Positions 7,908-17,981 of a DNA stretch of 64,000 bases are shown here, in pieces. Within the stretch, counting starts at the first letter, position 1; every line of letters starts with the position of its first letter. Both the position numbers and the translations under genes were made by a program. The notes beneath the pieces were generated by a model, which saw only the letters and a list, made by a program, of their open reading frames with translations, was not told the origin of the DNA and did no database searches. The stretch spans positions 62,001 through 126,000 of the forward strand of contig NZ_JAPMLN010000004.1 in NCBI RefSeq assembly GCF_026410405.1, given 5' to 3'. The stretch is from Marinicella gelatinilytica. GTDB taxonomy: Bacteria > Pseudomonadota > Gammaproteobacteria > Xanthomonadales > Marinicellaceae.

Positions 7908-8512
7908 TGCCAGTCTCGAATCACTAATCGAATACTGTACGGTGGCTTAGAGGCCATAATTCGATGTGGTAAACAGGCTTTAGGGTATTCTTGGAAACGA
8001 TCATAAACAATATCCCAGCCTTGTTCTGATATGGTTTTTGAGTTTTCCGTAGTGTGGATGACAGCCTGCTCTTGGTTCAATGGTCTCGCCACGAGCCATT
8101 TTTTTAGGGCTTCCCAGGGTACCGGCCAGCCCACCGCATCCTCAATAAGTGTGGTTGCAGATGAAGCGTGGTAGGAATCTTCATTATTAACAATCATGGT
8201 GGCACCATCAAGGGTTTCTTCAATATACCAATCACCTTGTCCCATGGGTGCTTTGAACTGAGCTGTTGTTGCTGACTTGAGGTGATGCCACTTAAATTGG
8301 CCACTGCCACCTTCTTGACCATCGGACAAAGCCAATTTACCTGTCAATTGAAAGTTCTGAAAATCAAAATCACCGGCCATGTCACAATTGCTTGGTTTTT
8401 TCGCGAAATTTTGACAACCGCTCAATAAAACCACACAACATACAACAATTAAACCAACATTAATATCTCGCAACATGAACCGGCTTTGCAACAAAGCACC
8501 AAAATTATCCAT
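7898..8512 (-). CDS. lolB: Outer-membrane lipoprotein receptor LolB
   Basis: LolB accepts lipoproteins from LolA and inserts them into the outer membrane. The product has a hydrophobic signal with lipobox LLSGC, then the LolB pattern: FQLTGKLAL near the mature start, KAPMGQGDWYIEE, and the diagnostic GWPVPWEALKKWLVARP about two-thirds in. The start is uncertain: the ATG at 8512 gives 204 residues with a long n-region; an ATG at 8476 gives 192 residues and a more typical signal peptide. Neither has a strong ribosome site. It heads the lolB-ispE-tRNA-prs run. Confidence 0.9.
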   Translation of the reverse strand: MDNFGALLQSRFMLRDINVGLIVVCCVVLLSGCQNFAKKPSNCDMAGDFDFQNFQLTGKLALSDGQEGGSGQFKWHHLKSATTAQFKAPMGQGDWYIEETLDGATMIVNNEDSYHASSATTLIEDAVGWPVPWEALKKWLVARPLNQEQAVIHTTENSKTISEQGWDIVYDRFQEYPKACLPHRIMASKPPYSIRLVIRDWQWP

Positions 8513-8522
8513 ACTGCTAGAT

Positions 8523-9266
8523 TTAGAGATTATGTTTGAATTTAATATATGGAACAGTGCCGGTGAACTGATCTAAGTTAGTCGAGGCATTATCATTCAT
8601 GTTCTTTCTGGCACCAAAAGAAAGGGTACCATCTTGATTAAAGTGCCAATCCACTTGTAAATCAATGCTGGAACGGTACAAGTCACTGTTTTGTTGGCTA
8701 CTTGCAAAATCTGAATGTAAGCTGGCTCCGAAACGCTGATTACGCACACCTAATCCGAAACTGGTGGTATCTAACTGATCCTGATACAGACCCAACACAT
8801 CACCGGATACCTGGCCGGTACTGAGGTCAACACCAAAACGCCAGTTGGTGCTTATATCCAACACCGAACTGATACCCAATTGGTAACCAAAATCATTACT
8901 ATCAGAAGGTTTTATTTGATTGGGAACAGGCATAAATAATTGATTAACCTGGCTGTCATCGTAAACACCTAAGCGCAAAGACAACCAATCGGCAAATTGC
9001 ATACGAAACATCACCTGATGGCCGTAAACACTGTTTTGTGTATTTAAGTACGCATGTCGAGCGCGACTTTGTGGCTTCAGTAAATCATAGGCATAGTCAT
9101 CAGCATACATTGAGTCGCTTAATAGCCAATCACTACCTGACAATGAAAACTGCGTGGGCGCATGGGTTGTTAGCCGGGAGGTTTGTTGCACGCGTTTATC
9201 TGCCGTTTGACCAAAAGCCACGGAACATAAACACAACAAACATAATGTGATTAGATATTGCTTCAT
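8523..9266 (-). CDS. Predicted outer-membrane beta-barrel protein, unknown function
   Basis: The ATG at 9266 is preceded by GGGAG at 9271-9275 and gives a 247-residue protein with a clean signal peptide (MKQYLITLCLLCLCSVAFGQ). The mature part alternates polar and aromatic/hydrophobic residues in repeated strand-like blocks (VMFRMQFADWLSLRLGVY, FGYQLGISSVLD, FGLGVRNQRFGASLH), as in small outer-membrane barrels. The C-terminus is Leu, not Phe. No specific family recognised. It ends 10 bp before the lolB frame opens and may share its transcript. Confidence 0.7.
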   Translation of the reverse strand: MKQYLITLCLLCLCSVAFGQTADKRVQQTSRLTTHAPTQFSLSGSDWLLSDSMYADDYAYDLLKPQSRARHAYLNTQNSVYGHQVMFRMQFADWLSLRLGVYDDSQVNQLFMPVPNQIKPSDSNDFGYQLGISSVLDISTNWRFGVDLSTGQVSGDVLGLYQDQLDTTSFGLGVRNQRFGASLHSDFASSQQNSDLYRSSIDLQVDWHFNQDGTLSFGARKNMNDNASTNLDQFTGTVPYIKFKHNL

Positions 9267-9460
9267 TTTCACTCCCAAATAACTAAGTACCCTAAGACTC
9301 AACATGAGTCGAATTAGTTCAAAGTTAATATTATTTTAACAAAAAAACCATGTTCCTGTCAATTTTACCCGAAAAAAATGTACCTGTAATCATTAAGATA
9401 CTTATTATTCTTAAATAAAAGATTAACTTTTTTGAATCCGGTCACAAATTAAACAAGATA

Positions 9461-11830
9461 TTAACTTTTGTCATTAACATGCTGCCAAAACTGACTGGCT
9501 TTTTTCATGGCTTTACCCATGATGGTGTTTTCCGCATACGCTCCATCAACCAACAATCCGGCAGGTTGAGCCATTAAAACTTCCATGGCCTGGCTGATGT
9601 TATCAACTGCATAGATATGAAACTGACCATCAATACAAGCCTGCTGCACGTCCGGACGTAACATTAAATCACCGGCATTACTGGCAGGAATAATAACCCC
9701 TTGCTGACCATTAAGCCCATTCAAAGCACAGGCATCAAAAAAGCCTTCTATTTTTTCATTCACACCGCCAATGGCCTGTAGCAATCCGTGTTGATCAATG
9801 GCACCGGTCATGCTAATGCCTTGGTTAATCGGAATTTGTGTGAGTTCAGAAATCAAACAACAAAACTCAGCACCAGAAGCCGAATCACCATCAATTCCAC
9901 CATAACTTTGCTCAAATGCCACTGAAGCCGAAAATGTTAAAGGATGTTTTAGCGGCAGCATGTGACGTAACAAGCCGCCCAAAATCTCAAAACCTTTGGT
10001 ATGTATTGATCCGGATTTTCCGGCCTTGCCCTCAATATCAATGACGCCGGCGCGACCGGCACCAATCGAGGCGGTAATTCTTGAAGGAAATCCATACACA
10101 ATTGGGCCGGCGTGAATCACAGCCAAACCGTTAATCTGCCCCACTTGTGCACCTGAGGTCGAAATGTTTAAAGTACCGTTAGCCAGCTGCTCAAGAAATT
10201 TCCTCGCCGGTAAACCGGCACGTCTTTTGGTGCGGCGAATGGCCTCGCTGACGTGTTCGGTTTTGACTTCTTGGTGATTATCTTTACAAGCCACATAATG
10301 GGCTTCTCTGGCAATGTCTGCAATCCGTGAAAAACGTGCTGTCAACTTATCTTTTTGTGCACAAATACGCGCACCATGCTCGATGAGAGCCGCCACTGCG
10401 CCAGCCGTAAATGGATGCAAATTATCTTCCTGGATAATTTTAGCGATGATGGCACTGTAATGCTTAAACCCCTGGGCATTGCGATCAATCACTGAATCAA
10501 AATCTGACAACACTTTAAATAACTCAGGAAAATCAGGGTCTTGGTTATCCAATAGATAATATAAACCGGCATCTCCCAATAAAATTACTCGAATGCTGAC
10601 CGGAATCGGCTCAGGTTTTAATGAAGGCTGACCAAACGGCCAATTCATTTCAGCCGGCACAATCTCAAGCAGTTCGTTTTTAAGGGTGCGTTTCAAAATT
10701 TTCCAAGCCCCCGGCTCAATCATGAGATCTCGGGCATCCAACACTAAAAAACCGCCGTCAGCTTGCAGTAAAGAGCCACCGGTTATACTCATATGATCGG
10801 CCATGACCGGACCATTTTCACTCCATTTACTTTCGATACTACCTAAAAGATTCTGTAAAGAGGGAACCCGCTCGGTAACAATGGGGCATTTTTTGTCAGG
10901 ACTTCGTGATATAAGAACATTCACCGCATAGCGCTCTTGTGGCTGATAATTCTTATTTTTCTTATAAAAATATTGGTCAATGACATCCTGTTTTAGCTCA
11001 TCTAAAAAATCATTAACTTCAGCGCTTTCAAAGTGGCTTTTCACTGATTGAATCTGGACATCCAACTGCTCCGAAACATACTGCTCCATTAACGTGCGGA
11101 TGTCATTAATACCCACTTTTTTAACTTCATTTACTTTACGACTGACTTCTTCCAATTGCCGCGTGTAAAGTTGTTGTTTTTCCATCAGTTGCTTTTCCTG
11201 GGCTTCAGAAATATCACCGGCTGTCACTTTTTCTTGCCAACTCTTTGGGTCCAAAGCCTGGCCATCCACCACCGGCACCACAATGGTTTGGGCTCCCTGA
11301 TTCGATTGGATATTTAACATTGCCAAAGACTGTTGCTTCAGTTCTTTTTCAAATGGCTCGGTGATTTCTTTGATCGACTTTTGCAAACTGTCTTCGGCCT
11401 GGGATTTTTCCTCAGCCATGGCCTCCGAATCAAGGGACTCACGAAGATCCTCAGCTATAAACACGGCCAATTCATCCATTGCCTGACTGAACTGATGACC
11501 TTTGCCGGCCATAAGGGTAATCAATTTCGGGCGGTCCGGTTGCTCGAAATTTGCCACGTAACAGTGTTCCTTTTTGAATTCAACTTGAGGCTGAGATGCT
11601 TTTAGAATATCAGAAACCATGCTCATGCGTCCGGTACCACTTAATCCACGTACATAGACATTCTGTCCAAATGCACGGCACTCGATGGCAAACCGCAGGG
11701 CATCAACGGCTTCATTTTGACCAACAACACCTTGCACAGGCTTTACTTCTTCTGTGTTTTTAAAGCCTAATTTTTCAGCATCACAGTGCCATCGAACTTC
11801 ACTGCCTTTTAATTGGGTAACGTGTTTCAT
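9461..11830 (-). CDS. LonB-like ATP-dependent protease (YcbZ-type)
   Basis: The 789-residue protein has the YcbZ/LonB-like layout: an N-terminal AAA region with the modified Walker A GLSGTGRMSM (Arg in place of the usual Lys), a coiled insertion rich in charged residues (about 130-250), an AAA lid region, and a C-terminal Lon protease domain. The catalytic serine motif is GDSASGAEF and the lysine is in GGVNEKIEGFF, giving the Ser-Lys dyad. SITGGSLLQADGGFLVLDAR is the Walker B area. Natural substrates of this family are poorly known. It stands alone, with a divergent promoter region shared with lysAC. Confidence 0.9.
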   Translation of the reverse strand: MKHVTQLKGSEVRWHCDAEKLGFKNTEEVKPVQGVVGQNEAVDALRFAIECRAFGQNVYVRGLSGTGRMSMVSDILKASQPQVEFKKEHCYVANFEQPDRPKLITLMAGKGHQFSQAMDELAVFIAEDLRESLDSEAMAEEKSQAEDSLQKSIKEITEPFEKELKQQSLAMLNIQSNQGAQTIVVPVVDGQALDPKSWQEKVTAGDISEAQEKQLMEKQQLYTRQLEEVSRKVNEVKKVGINDIRTLMEQYVSEQLDVQIQSVKSHFESAEVNDFLDELKQDVIDQYFYKKNKNYQPQERYAVNVLISRSPDKKCPIVTERVPSLQNLLGSIESKWSENGPVMADHMSITGGSLLQADGGFLVLDARDLMIEPGAWKILKRTLKNELLEIVPAEMNWPFGQPSLKPEPIPVSIRVILLGDAGLYYLLDNQDPDFPELFKVLSDFDSVIDRNAQGFKHYSAIIAKIIQEDNLHPFTAGAVAALIEHGARICAQKDKLTARFSRIADIAREAHYVACKDNHQEVKTEHVSEAIRRTKRRAGLPARKFLEQLANGTLNISTSGAQVGQINGLAVIHAGPIVYGFPSRITASIGAGRAGVIDIEGKAGKSGSIHTKGFEILGGLLRHMLPLKHPLTFSASVAFEQSYGGIDGDSASGAEFCCLISELTQIPINQGISMTGAIDQHGLLQAIGGVNEKIEGFFDACALNGLNGQQGVIIPASNAGDLMLRPDVQQACIDGQFHIYAVDNISQAMEVLMAQPAGLLVDGAYAENTIMGKAMKKASQFWQHVNDKS

Positions 11831-11944
11831 AAACTCCTCGAAGTATAAATTTAAGTGCTCAAACGATAACCGTAAACAATAACAAAATAAGCTTGCATGG
11901 TGCTGATTTTTTCCCTAAAGTTTGTATTTTTTGCCGGTTATTTT

Positions 11945-14488
11945 ATGACAAGCAGGTGGCGCGTACTTAAGTTTGGCGGCAGTTCGGTATCCACACCCGA
12001 ACAGTGGCAAACAATTTTGCAACAAGTAACAGACAATATACACCAGGGTTATCGTGTTTTACTGGTTCATTCTGCTTGTTACGGGTTAACCAATGCCCTT
12101 GAAGAAAAAATTAAAACCGGTCATTCCGTATATAAGTCCATTGAACAAAGACTCAATACATTGGCACAAGATTTCGCTGTGTCAATTGATGTATTCACCG
12201 AAGATCTTCAACAACTGCATCAGTTATGCGAATTATCTGAGTTAAACAATTACCAACAAGCCGAATTATTGTCCTGGGGTGAACGCATCACCCACCGCTT
12301 AATTATTAATCACATTAATAAAACCCAAGAAGCACATAGTTTAAACCCCAAAGACTGGCTGACCACCACTGTTGATGATCATCGCAATCCCCATTCACGG
12401 GTGTTATCGGCCAAATGCCAGGTGCAAAACAATCCTCAGCTACAAGACAAATTGCAACATCAATTTTACGTCATGCCGGGTTTTTTTGCCGCTGATGAAA
12501 GTGGCCGAACAGTGTTATTAGGCCGAAGCGGTTCAGATACATCAGCTGCTTATATGGCCGTTTTATTAAATGCTGAACGCATTGAAATCTGGACCGATGT
12601 GGATGGTATTTTTAGTGCCAACCCACATCAAATTCCAGAAGCAAAATTACTACTGAGGTTAAGCTATCAAGAAGCCAGAGAAATTGCCGCAAGTGGTGGC
12701 ACGGTTATTCACCCGCGTTCCATTTTGCCGGCGGAACAAAACAACATTCCGATATACATTAAAAACAGCCTGAGGCCTGAAGCACCCGGCACCATTTTAA
12801 AACACGAATTTAGCCCAAAAAAACCACGGGTAAGCGCCGTCAATACCCGACACCAAGTAACATTGGTGTCCATGGAATCAGTTAATATGTGGCACCAAGC
12901 CGGTTTTATTAGCGATTTATTTGCAGTTTATAAAGACTTAGGCTTATCCGTGGATTTGATATCAACCGCTCAAACCAATGTCACTATATCACTTGATGCC
13001 GCTGACAATGTCTTAACACCATACATTCTTGCCAAACTCAAAGACCAACTGGCACCTTTGTGCGATGTAACAATAATTGCCAACTGTTCTGCGGTCACTT
13101 TGGTGGGTTATCGCATCAGAGCCATGGCTGATACCATTGCCTCCGTGGTGGCCACCTTTGCCGATCAACGCATCTATATCACCACACAATCCACTAATGA
13201 TCTTAATCAGACATTTGTGGTGGATGAGGATCAAGCTGATAAGCTGGCTCGGGCTTTGCACGAGGTGTTAATAACGCGGTTACCTGAACGGGATGATTTT
13301 GGCCCGAGTTGGGCAGATTTGGTGGCCAGACGATCAAAAACCAAAACCATTACACAAACCTGGTGGCAACAAAATAGACAGCAATTATTGGATTTGGCTC
13401 AACAGCACTCACCGTGTTATGTCTATCATTTAGACACCATTAGTCGCCAAATTGACAAACTTAAATCACTCACAGCGGTTGATCGTTTTTTTTATGCCAT
13501 GAAGGCCAATTCTCAACCCGATGTCTTATCGCGCATTTATCAACAAGGTATCGGCTTAGAAACAGTGTCCCCCGGTGAAATCCGCCGCTGTCTGGAAATA
13601 ATGCCAAAATCCGATGTGGCGACACTGTTGTTCACGCCAAATTTTGCACCCATTGAAGAATACCAACTGGCACTTCAACAAGGCATTACCACAACCATTG
13701 ATAATCCTTCGCTGCTGTATCTTCATCCCCATGTTTTCCAGAACCAGTCTGTCATCTTACGACTCGATCCGGGACATGGCAGTGGTCATCATCGCTATGT
13801 GCGCACCGCAGGTGAACAGTCTAAATTCGGCATACCTGAATCTGAGTTGCCAAAACTGGCAACATGGTGCCAACAACAGAACATTCATATTTGTGGCTTA
13901 CATGCCCACACCGGCAGCGGTATTTTAGACCATCAAAACTGGCAACGCATTGCCCATTTTTTAGCGCGTGGCCTGCGTTACTTTACGGATGTAAGGATTA
14001 TTAATGTTGGCGGCGGTTTAGGCATTAAAGAAAATCCCGGCGACACGGGTCTTAATTTTTCGGCATTGAACAAATCACTTTTGGAATTCAAAAAACAATA
14101 CCCAAGCATTGAGTTATGGATGGAACCGGGGCGCTTTTTGGTGGCACACAGCGGTGTATTGCTGGCCAAAGTCACGCAAACCAAGCTCAAAGGAAACCAA
14201 GGTTATATCGGTTTAGAAACCGGAATGAATTCCCTGATTCGACCGGCTTTATATGGCGCTTGGCATAACATTGTTAACTTATCCCGCTTAGACGCTGTTT
14301 GTAACTACACGGCCAACATTGTTGGGCCGATGTGTGAAAGTGGCGATATTTTAGGCATTGACCGACCAATGCCCGATACCCAAGCTGGTGATGTGGTACT
14401 GATTGCAAACACGGGTGCTTATGGTGCCACCATGGCATCCCGATATAATTTACGTGAACCGGCGCAAGAGCTTATTTTTCGGGCTTAG
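11945..14488 (+). CDS. lysAC: Bifunctional aspartate kinase / diaminopimelate decarboxylase
   Basis: One 847-residue polypeptide fuses the first and last steps of lysine synthesis. Residues 1 to about 445 are an aspartokinase (opening LKFGGSSVS, GRSGSDTSAA, IWTDVDGI, then ACT regulatory domains). From about 455 to the end is a PLP-dependent decarboxylase: the PLP lysine in FYAMKANSQPD, HTGSGI, the glycine loop GGGLGI, EPGRFLV and the cysteine region PMCESGDILG. I chose the ATG at 11945, next to the conserved start; an ATG at 11897 would add a hydrophobic, unlikely 16 residues. Such fusions are typical of Xanthomonadales-like bacteria. Confidence 0.93.
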   Translation: MTSRWRVLKFGGSSVSTPEQWQTILQQVTDNIHQGYRVLLVHSACYGLTNALEEKIKTGHSVYKSIEQRLNTLAQDFAVSIDVFTEDLQQLHQLCELSELNNYQQAELLSWGERITHRLIINHINKTQEAHSLNPKDWLTTTVDDHRNPHSRVLSAKCQVQNNPQLQDKLQHQFYVMPGFFAADESGRTVLLGRSGSDTSAAYMAVLLNAERIEIWTDVDGIFSANPHQIPEAKLLLRLSYQEAREIAASGGTVIHPRSILPAEQNNIPIYIKNSLRPEAPGTILKHEFSPKKPRVSAVNTRHQVTLVSMESVNMWHQAGFISDLFAVYKDLGLSVDLISTAQTNVTISLDAADNVLTPYILAKLKDQLAPLCDVTIIANCSAVTLVGYRIRAMADTIASVVATFADQRIYITTQSTNDLNQTFVVDEDQADKLARALHEVLITRLPERDDFGPSWADLVARRSKTKTITQTWWQQNRQQLLDLAQQHSPCYVYHLDTISRQIDKLKSLTAVDRFFYAMKANSQPDVLSRIYQQGIGLETVSPGEIRRCLEIMPKSDVATLLFTPNFAPIEEYQLALQQGITTTIDNPSLLYLHPHVFQNQSVILRLDPGHGSGHHRYVRTAGEQSKFGIPESELPKLATWCQQQNIHICGLHAHTGSGILDHQNWQRIAHFLARGLRYFTDVRIINVGGGLGIKENPGDTGLNFSALNKSLLEFKKQYPSIELWMEPGRFLVAHSGVLLAKVTQTKLKGNQGYIGLETGMNSLIRPALYGAWHNIVNLSRLDAVCNYTANIVGPMCESGDILGIDRPMPDTQAGDVVLIANTGAYGATMASRYNLREPAQELIFRA

Positions 14489-14498
14489 TTTTAGACGG

Positions 14499-14520
14499 TG
14501 AGACCTCTGTGTAAGTCTCA
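14499..14520 (+). repeat. Solo copy of the terminal repeat of the 41-kb element
   Basis: TGAGACCTCTGTGTAAGTCT (14499-14518) differs by one base from the right-end terminal repeat, read inward, of the 40988-41173 element. It also forms a small hairpin (TGAGAC/GTCTCA, 10-base loop) between the convergent lysAC and glnD genes. It looks like a leftover end of the same element, possibly now used as a weak terminator stem, although no T run follows. Confidence 0.6.
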
Positions 14521-14525
14521 TGGCA

Positions 14526-17135
14526 TTAATTCAAATCAGCGGATAAGGAAGCCAGCAGTGATTTAAATTCTGTGGCAATGGTTTTTTGTAAGTTTTCAGG
14601 CAATGCTTGCTGATTCACCGATAACCAGAAAACATCTTCCGCCCGATTACCAAAGGTTGCGATTTTAGCCGCTTGCATATCAATGCCGTGAGAAACAAAA
14701 ATCCGGGTTAAATTAACCAATAAACCATCGTGATCTGAGCATTTAACATCCACCCGCGTTTCGCTGGCATCACGGCCGTTGCTAAAGATAATTTCAGGCA
14801 TCTCAATAAAAAGACGCTCTCTGCGAGTGGCCACCATATCGCGTTTGCGAACTTCTTGTACCGGCATTTTCAAAGCCACCAACAAAGCAGATTCAATATG
14901 AGCCAGTAAGTCCTCATCATAGTCACCTAAACAATGGAAATGATCTAATATGCGACCATCACTGCCACTAAATATACGGGCATTGACAACACTGATGTGG
15001 TGGTTAGAAAACACCTCCACCACCTGATGAAAGAGCCCCAAATGGTTATCACCATAAAGCATCACTTCAAATCCATCATCATGTCGATCTGTGATGCAGA
15101 CGGTGTCTTTACCATAATTTGCAACAATCGCTAAACTGACGGCCGCCACCTGCTCGGGCGTGGCATAATCAAAAAACCGCTCCGGAAAACTCTGCCACAA
15201 CTGCTCAATGGCCGACATCTGATCCGCATCAATCAACTCGCGCGCTTCAGATTTCCCTTGTTCCACCGCATCGGCTTGTTGTGAGCTGTCTAAATACAAT
15301 GTGGTGCGCAAATAAAGTTCGCTCAACAAGCTGTCTTTATATGAATTCCATAATTTAGGGTCGGTTCCCTCAATATCGGCAATGGTTAAGATATACAACG
15401 CATCCAAGTATCGTTGCCGCCTAACCAATTCTGCAAAACGCTGAATGACCTTGGCATCATTAATGTCTTGTTTTTGCGCCACCACTGACATCACCAAGTG
15501 ATGTTTAACCAGCCACACCAGCAATTGACCATCTGCTTTAGGTAAATTAAATTCGATGGCAAACAGGCGCGCCTCTTCTGCACCCAGTTCAGAATGATCA
15601 CCACCTCGACCTTTACCAATGTCATGAAAAAAACCTGCCAAATGCAACACGTAGGGTCGCTTAAATTGGTCTGCAACCTTATGCGCCAGCGGGTGCGATT
15701 GTTTGTCTAAAAAAATCTGCCGAATATTTCTCACCACAAATAAGGTATGCTGATCAACCGTGTACATATGAAATAAATCATATTGCATACGCCCGACAAT
15801 ACGCCCAAATACCGGCAAAAATTGACCCAAAACCCCCAAAGCATTCATTAAGTTTAATTGACTGAATACTAAATTTTTGTGTTTAAAAATATTGAGGAAA
15901 ATATCTTTTACAGTGTTGTCATTGCGAAAATCATCATCGATTAAATGCAAGCTCATACTGACGTGACGTTGGGTATTGGCCCGAATCCCATAGACACGGG
16001 GGTTCTGCTGATAGTGATGAAATAATTCGAACAAAGCCGCCGGTCGGTCCAAAAAAACCTGGCGATCATTGACCTCTAAAAAACCATTAATAATAGAAAA
16101 ATCATCATTAATGGCGGTCACTTGTTTGTCTTCGTTACTTTGCAAAATGTTTTCTTTAAACAGCTGCAATAAACGCATATTTAACTGCTCTAAGTGCATG
16201 GCATTGCGGTAGTAATTCTGCATGAATTTCTCCACCCCCAACGACTCATCATCATCCTGATAACCAAACACCAACGCCAATTGTTTTTGGTGGTCAAATA
16301 ACAACCGATCTTCTTTTCGTCTGGCCAGCAAATGCAAAGCAAAACGAATTTTCCATAATTTCCGCAAACCTTTTTGCAAACGAATATACTCATCTGGATG
16401 CAAAAAGCCGACATCCACCAAACCGTGCATTGATTTCACATGAAAGTGCCGTTGTGCCACCCAGGTCACCATCTGAATGTCACGCAAGCCACCCGGACCT
16501 TCTTTAATATTGGGCTCTAAATTGTAAGCACTGCCGCCACATTTGCTGTGGCGCTGTTGTTGTTCTGCATACTTAGCTTGAAAAAAATCACGACCCGACC
16601 ACATATATCGGTCATCGATTAAGTTCATCATCTCCTTGTACAAAGATTGTTTGCCACGCAAAAATCGGCTTTCCATCAGATTGGTGGTCACTGAAATATT
16701 TTGTCTTGCCAGGTCCACAGACTCATCCACCGTGCGCACTGCATGACCAACGTCCAAACCTAAATCCCAAAGGTTTTGAACAAATAAACTAACCGCCTGT
16801 TCAGGCAATTCAGTTTCATAGAGAATTAACAAATCCACATCAGAAAAAGGTTGTAAGTCACCCCGGCCAAAACCACCAACCGCCACCAAAGCCAAGTCAT
16901 GATGCTGTAATTCGCAGCGTAACCACAATTCCAGCACAAATTGCTCCACCAGCCAGGCGCGGGTTTTGACTAAGCGAGTAATGTTACTCCAGCGATAGAA
17001 ATCGGCATTAATTTTTTCTTCAGCTTGTTGCAATAGCTGTTTTAAAACCGAGAGATAATCATCATCCTCAACCGTATCAAGCGCAATGATGTTAAGGTAT
17101 TCTTCAGCGTGATCCGGTGGAGCCAGTAACGCCAT
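14526..17135 (-). CDS. glnD: PII uridylyltransferase / uridylyl-removing enzyme
   Basis: GlnD senses glutamine and modifies PII proteins to control nitrogen metabolism. The 869 residues show, in order, the nucleotidyltransferase motif GGFGRGDLQPFSDVD at 87-101, the GlnE/GlnD linker (NIKEGPGGLRDIQM), the HD hydrolase site FFHDIGKGRGGDHS at about 500, and two C-terminal ACT domains (DNHLGLFHQVVEVF and DHDGLLVNLTRIF). All motifs look intact and the length is normal. It starts 3 bp after the map stop, so both are on one transcript. Confidence 0.97.
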   Translation of the reverse strand: MALLAPPDHAEEYLNIIALDTVEDDDYLSVLKQLLQQAEEKINADFYRWSNITRLVKTRAWLVEQFVLELWLRCELQHHDLALVAVGGFGRGDLQPFSDVDLLILYETELPEQAVSLFVQNLWDLGLDVGHAVRTVDESVDLARQNISVTTNLMESRFLRGKQSLYKEMMNLIDDRYMWSGRDFFQAKYAEQQQRHSKCGGSAYNLEPNIKEGPGGLRDIQMVTWVAQRHFHVKSMHGLVDVGFLHPDEYIRLQKGLRKLWKIRFALHLLARRKEDRLLFDHQKQLALVFGYQDDDESLGVEKFMQNYYRNAMHLEQLNMRLLQLFKENILQSNEDKQVTAINDDFSIINGFLEVNDRQVFLDRPAALFELFHHYQQNPRVYGIRANTQRHVSMSLHLIDDDFRNDNTVKDIFLNIFKHKNLVFSQLNLMNALGVLGQFLPVFGRIVGRMQYDLFHMYTVDQHTLFVVRNIRQIFLDKQSHPLAHKVADQFKRPYVLHLAGFFHDIGKGRGGDHSELGAEEARLFAIEFNLPKADGQLLVWLVKHHLVMSVVAQKQDINDAKVIQRFAELVRRQRYLDALYILTIADIEGTDPKLWNSYKDSLLSELYLRTTLYLDSSQQADAVEQGKSEARELIDADQMSAIEQLWQSFPERFFDYATPEQVAAVSLAIVANYGKDTVCITDRHDDGFEVMLYGDNHLGLFHQVVEVFSNHHISVVNARIFSGSDGRILDHFHCLGDYDEDLLAHIESALLVALKMPVQEVRKRDMVATRRERLFIEMPEIIFSNGRDASETRVDVKCSDHDGLLVNLTRIFVSHGIDMQAAKIATFGNRAEDVFWLSVNQQALPENLQKTIATEFKSLLASLSADLN

Positions 17136-17138
17136 GTG

Positions 17139-17909
17139 TTAAAGGGGGAAGTTCGGAGATTCTGTGAGCACATCAAAGCCATCATCAGTAACCGCTAAGG
17201 TATGCTCCCATTGTGCTGATAATGAACGGTCTTTTGTAACCACTGTCCAACCATCGGATAACAGTTTACTGTGGCGTTTACCAATGTTAATCATGGGTTC
17301 AATGGTAAATGTCATGCCTTTTTCCAGCACCAGCCCGGTGCCGGGGCGACCGTAATGTAAAACTTGCGGATCCTCGTGAAAGGTTTGGCCAATACCATGT
17401 CCACAATATTCATACACCACAGAATAACGATTTTTAATGGCATGAGCTTGAATCGCGGCACCGATATCACCCAAGCGAACGCCGGGCTTAACCATTTCAA
17501 TACCGAGTTTCATGGCTTCATAAGTAACTTCAACCAGCCGTTTGGCACGTTGTTTGGGTTCGCCGACAAAAAACATGCGCGAAGTATCACCATGCCAGCC
17601 ATCTTTGATTACAGTGACATCAATATTGATAATATCGCCTTCTTTGAGAATTCTGTCTTCACTGGGTATACCGTGACAAATGACTTGGTTCACCGAAGTA
17701 CAGATAGATTTAGGAAATCCTCGGTAATTCAATGGTGCTGGAATATTTTTTTGCTCATCCACAATAAAACGGTGACAGCGTTCATCCAATTCCAAAGTTG
17801 ACACCCCCGGTTTCACATAAGGAGCAATCATATCCAGTACCGCTGCCGCATCCTGTCCGGCGGCACGCATTTTTTCTATTTGTTCAGGCGTTTTGATAAT
17901 AACAGCCAT
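17139..17909 (-). CDS. map: Methionine aminopeptidase, type I
   Basis: This cytosolic enzyme removes the initiator methionine. The 256 residues contain the five metal ligands of the pita-bread fold: the two Asp in INIDVTVIKDGWHGDTS, the His in GHGIGQTFHEDP, and the Glu residues in FTIEPMI and QWEHTLAV. The substrate His is in CHGIPS. There is no zinc-finger extension, as expected for bacterial type Ia. It is followed directly by glnD and is divergent from hemB across 72 bp. Confidence 0.98.
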   Translation of the reverse strand: MAVIIKTPEQIEKMRAAGQDAAAVLDMIAPYVKPGVSTLELDERCHRFIVDEQKNIPAPLNYRGFPKSICTSVNQVICHGIPSEDRILKEGDIINIDVTVIKDGWHGDTSRMFFVGEPKQRAKRLVEVTYEAMKLGIEMVKPGVRLGDIGAAIQAHAIKNRYSVVYEYCGHGIGQTFHEDPQVLHYGRPGTGLVLEKGMTFTIEPMINIGKRHSKLLSDGWTVVTKDRSLSAQWEHTLAVTDDGFDVLTESPNFPL

Positions 17910-17981
17910 ACGCTTTAGTTTGTGGTGTTTAAAGGCTGAAATTTTAACCTAAATTAACTAAACTATCACCTTTGTTTCGAT

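Noticed and set aside
11897-11944. Longer start for lysAC
   Set aside because: It would add a hydrophobic 16-residue leader to a cytosolic enzyme; the ATG at 11945 fits the conserved N-terminus.
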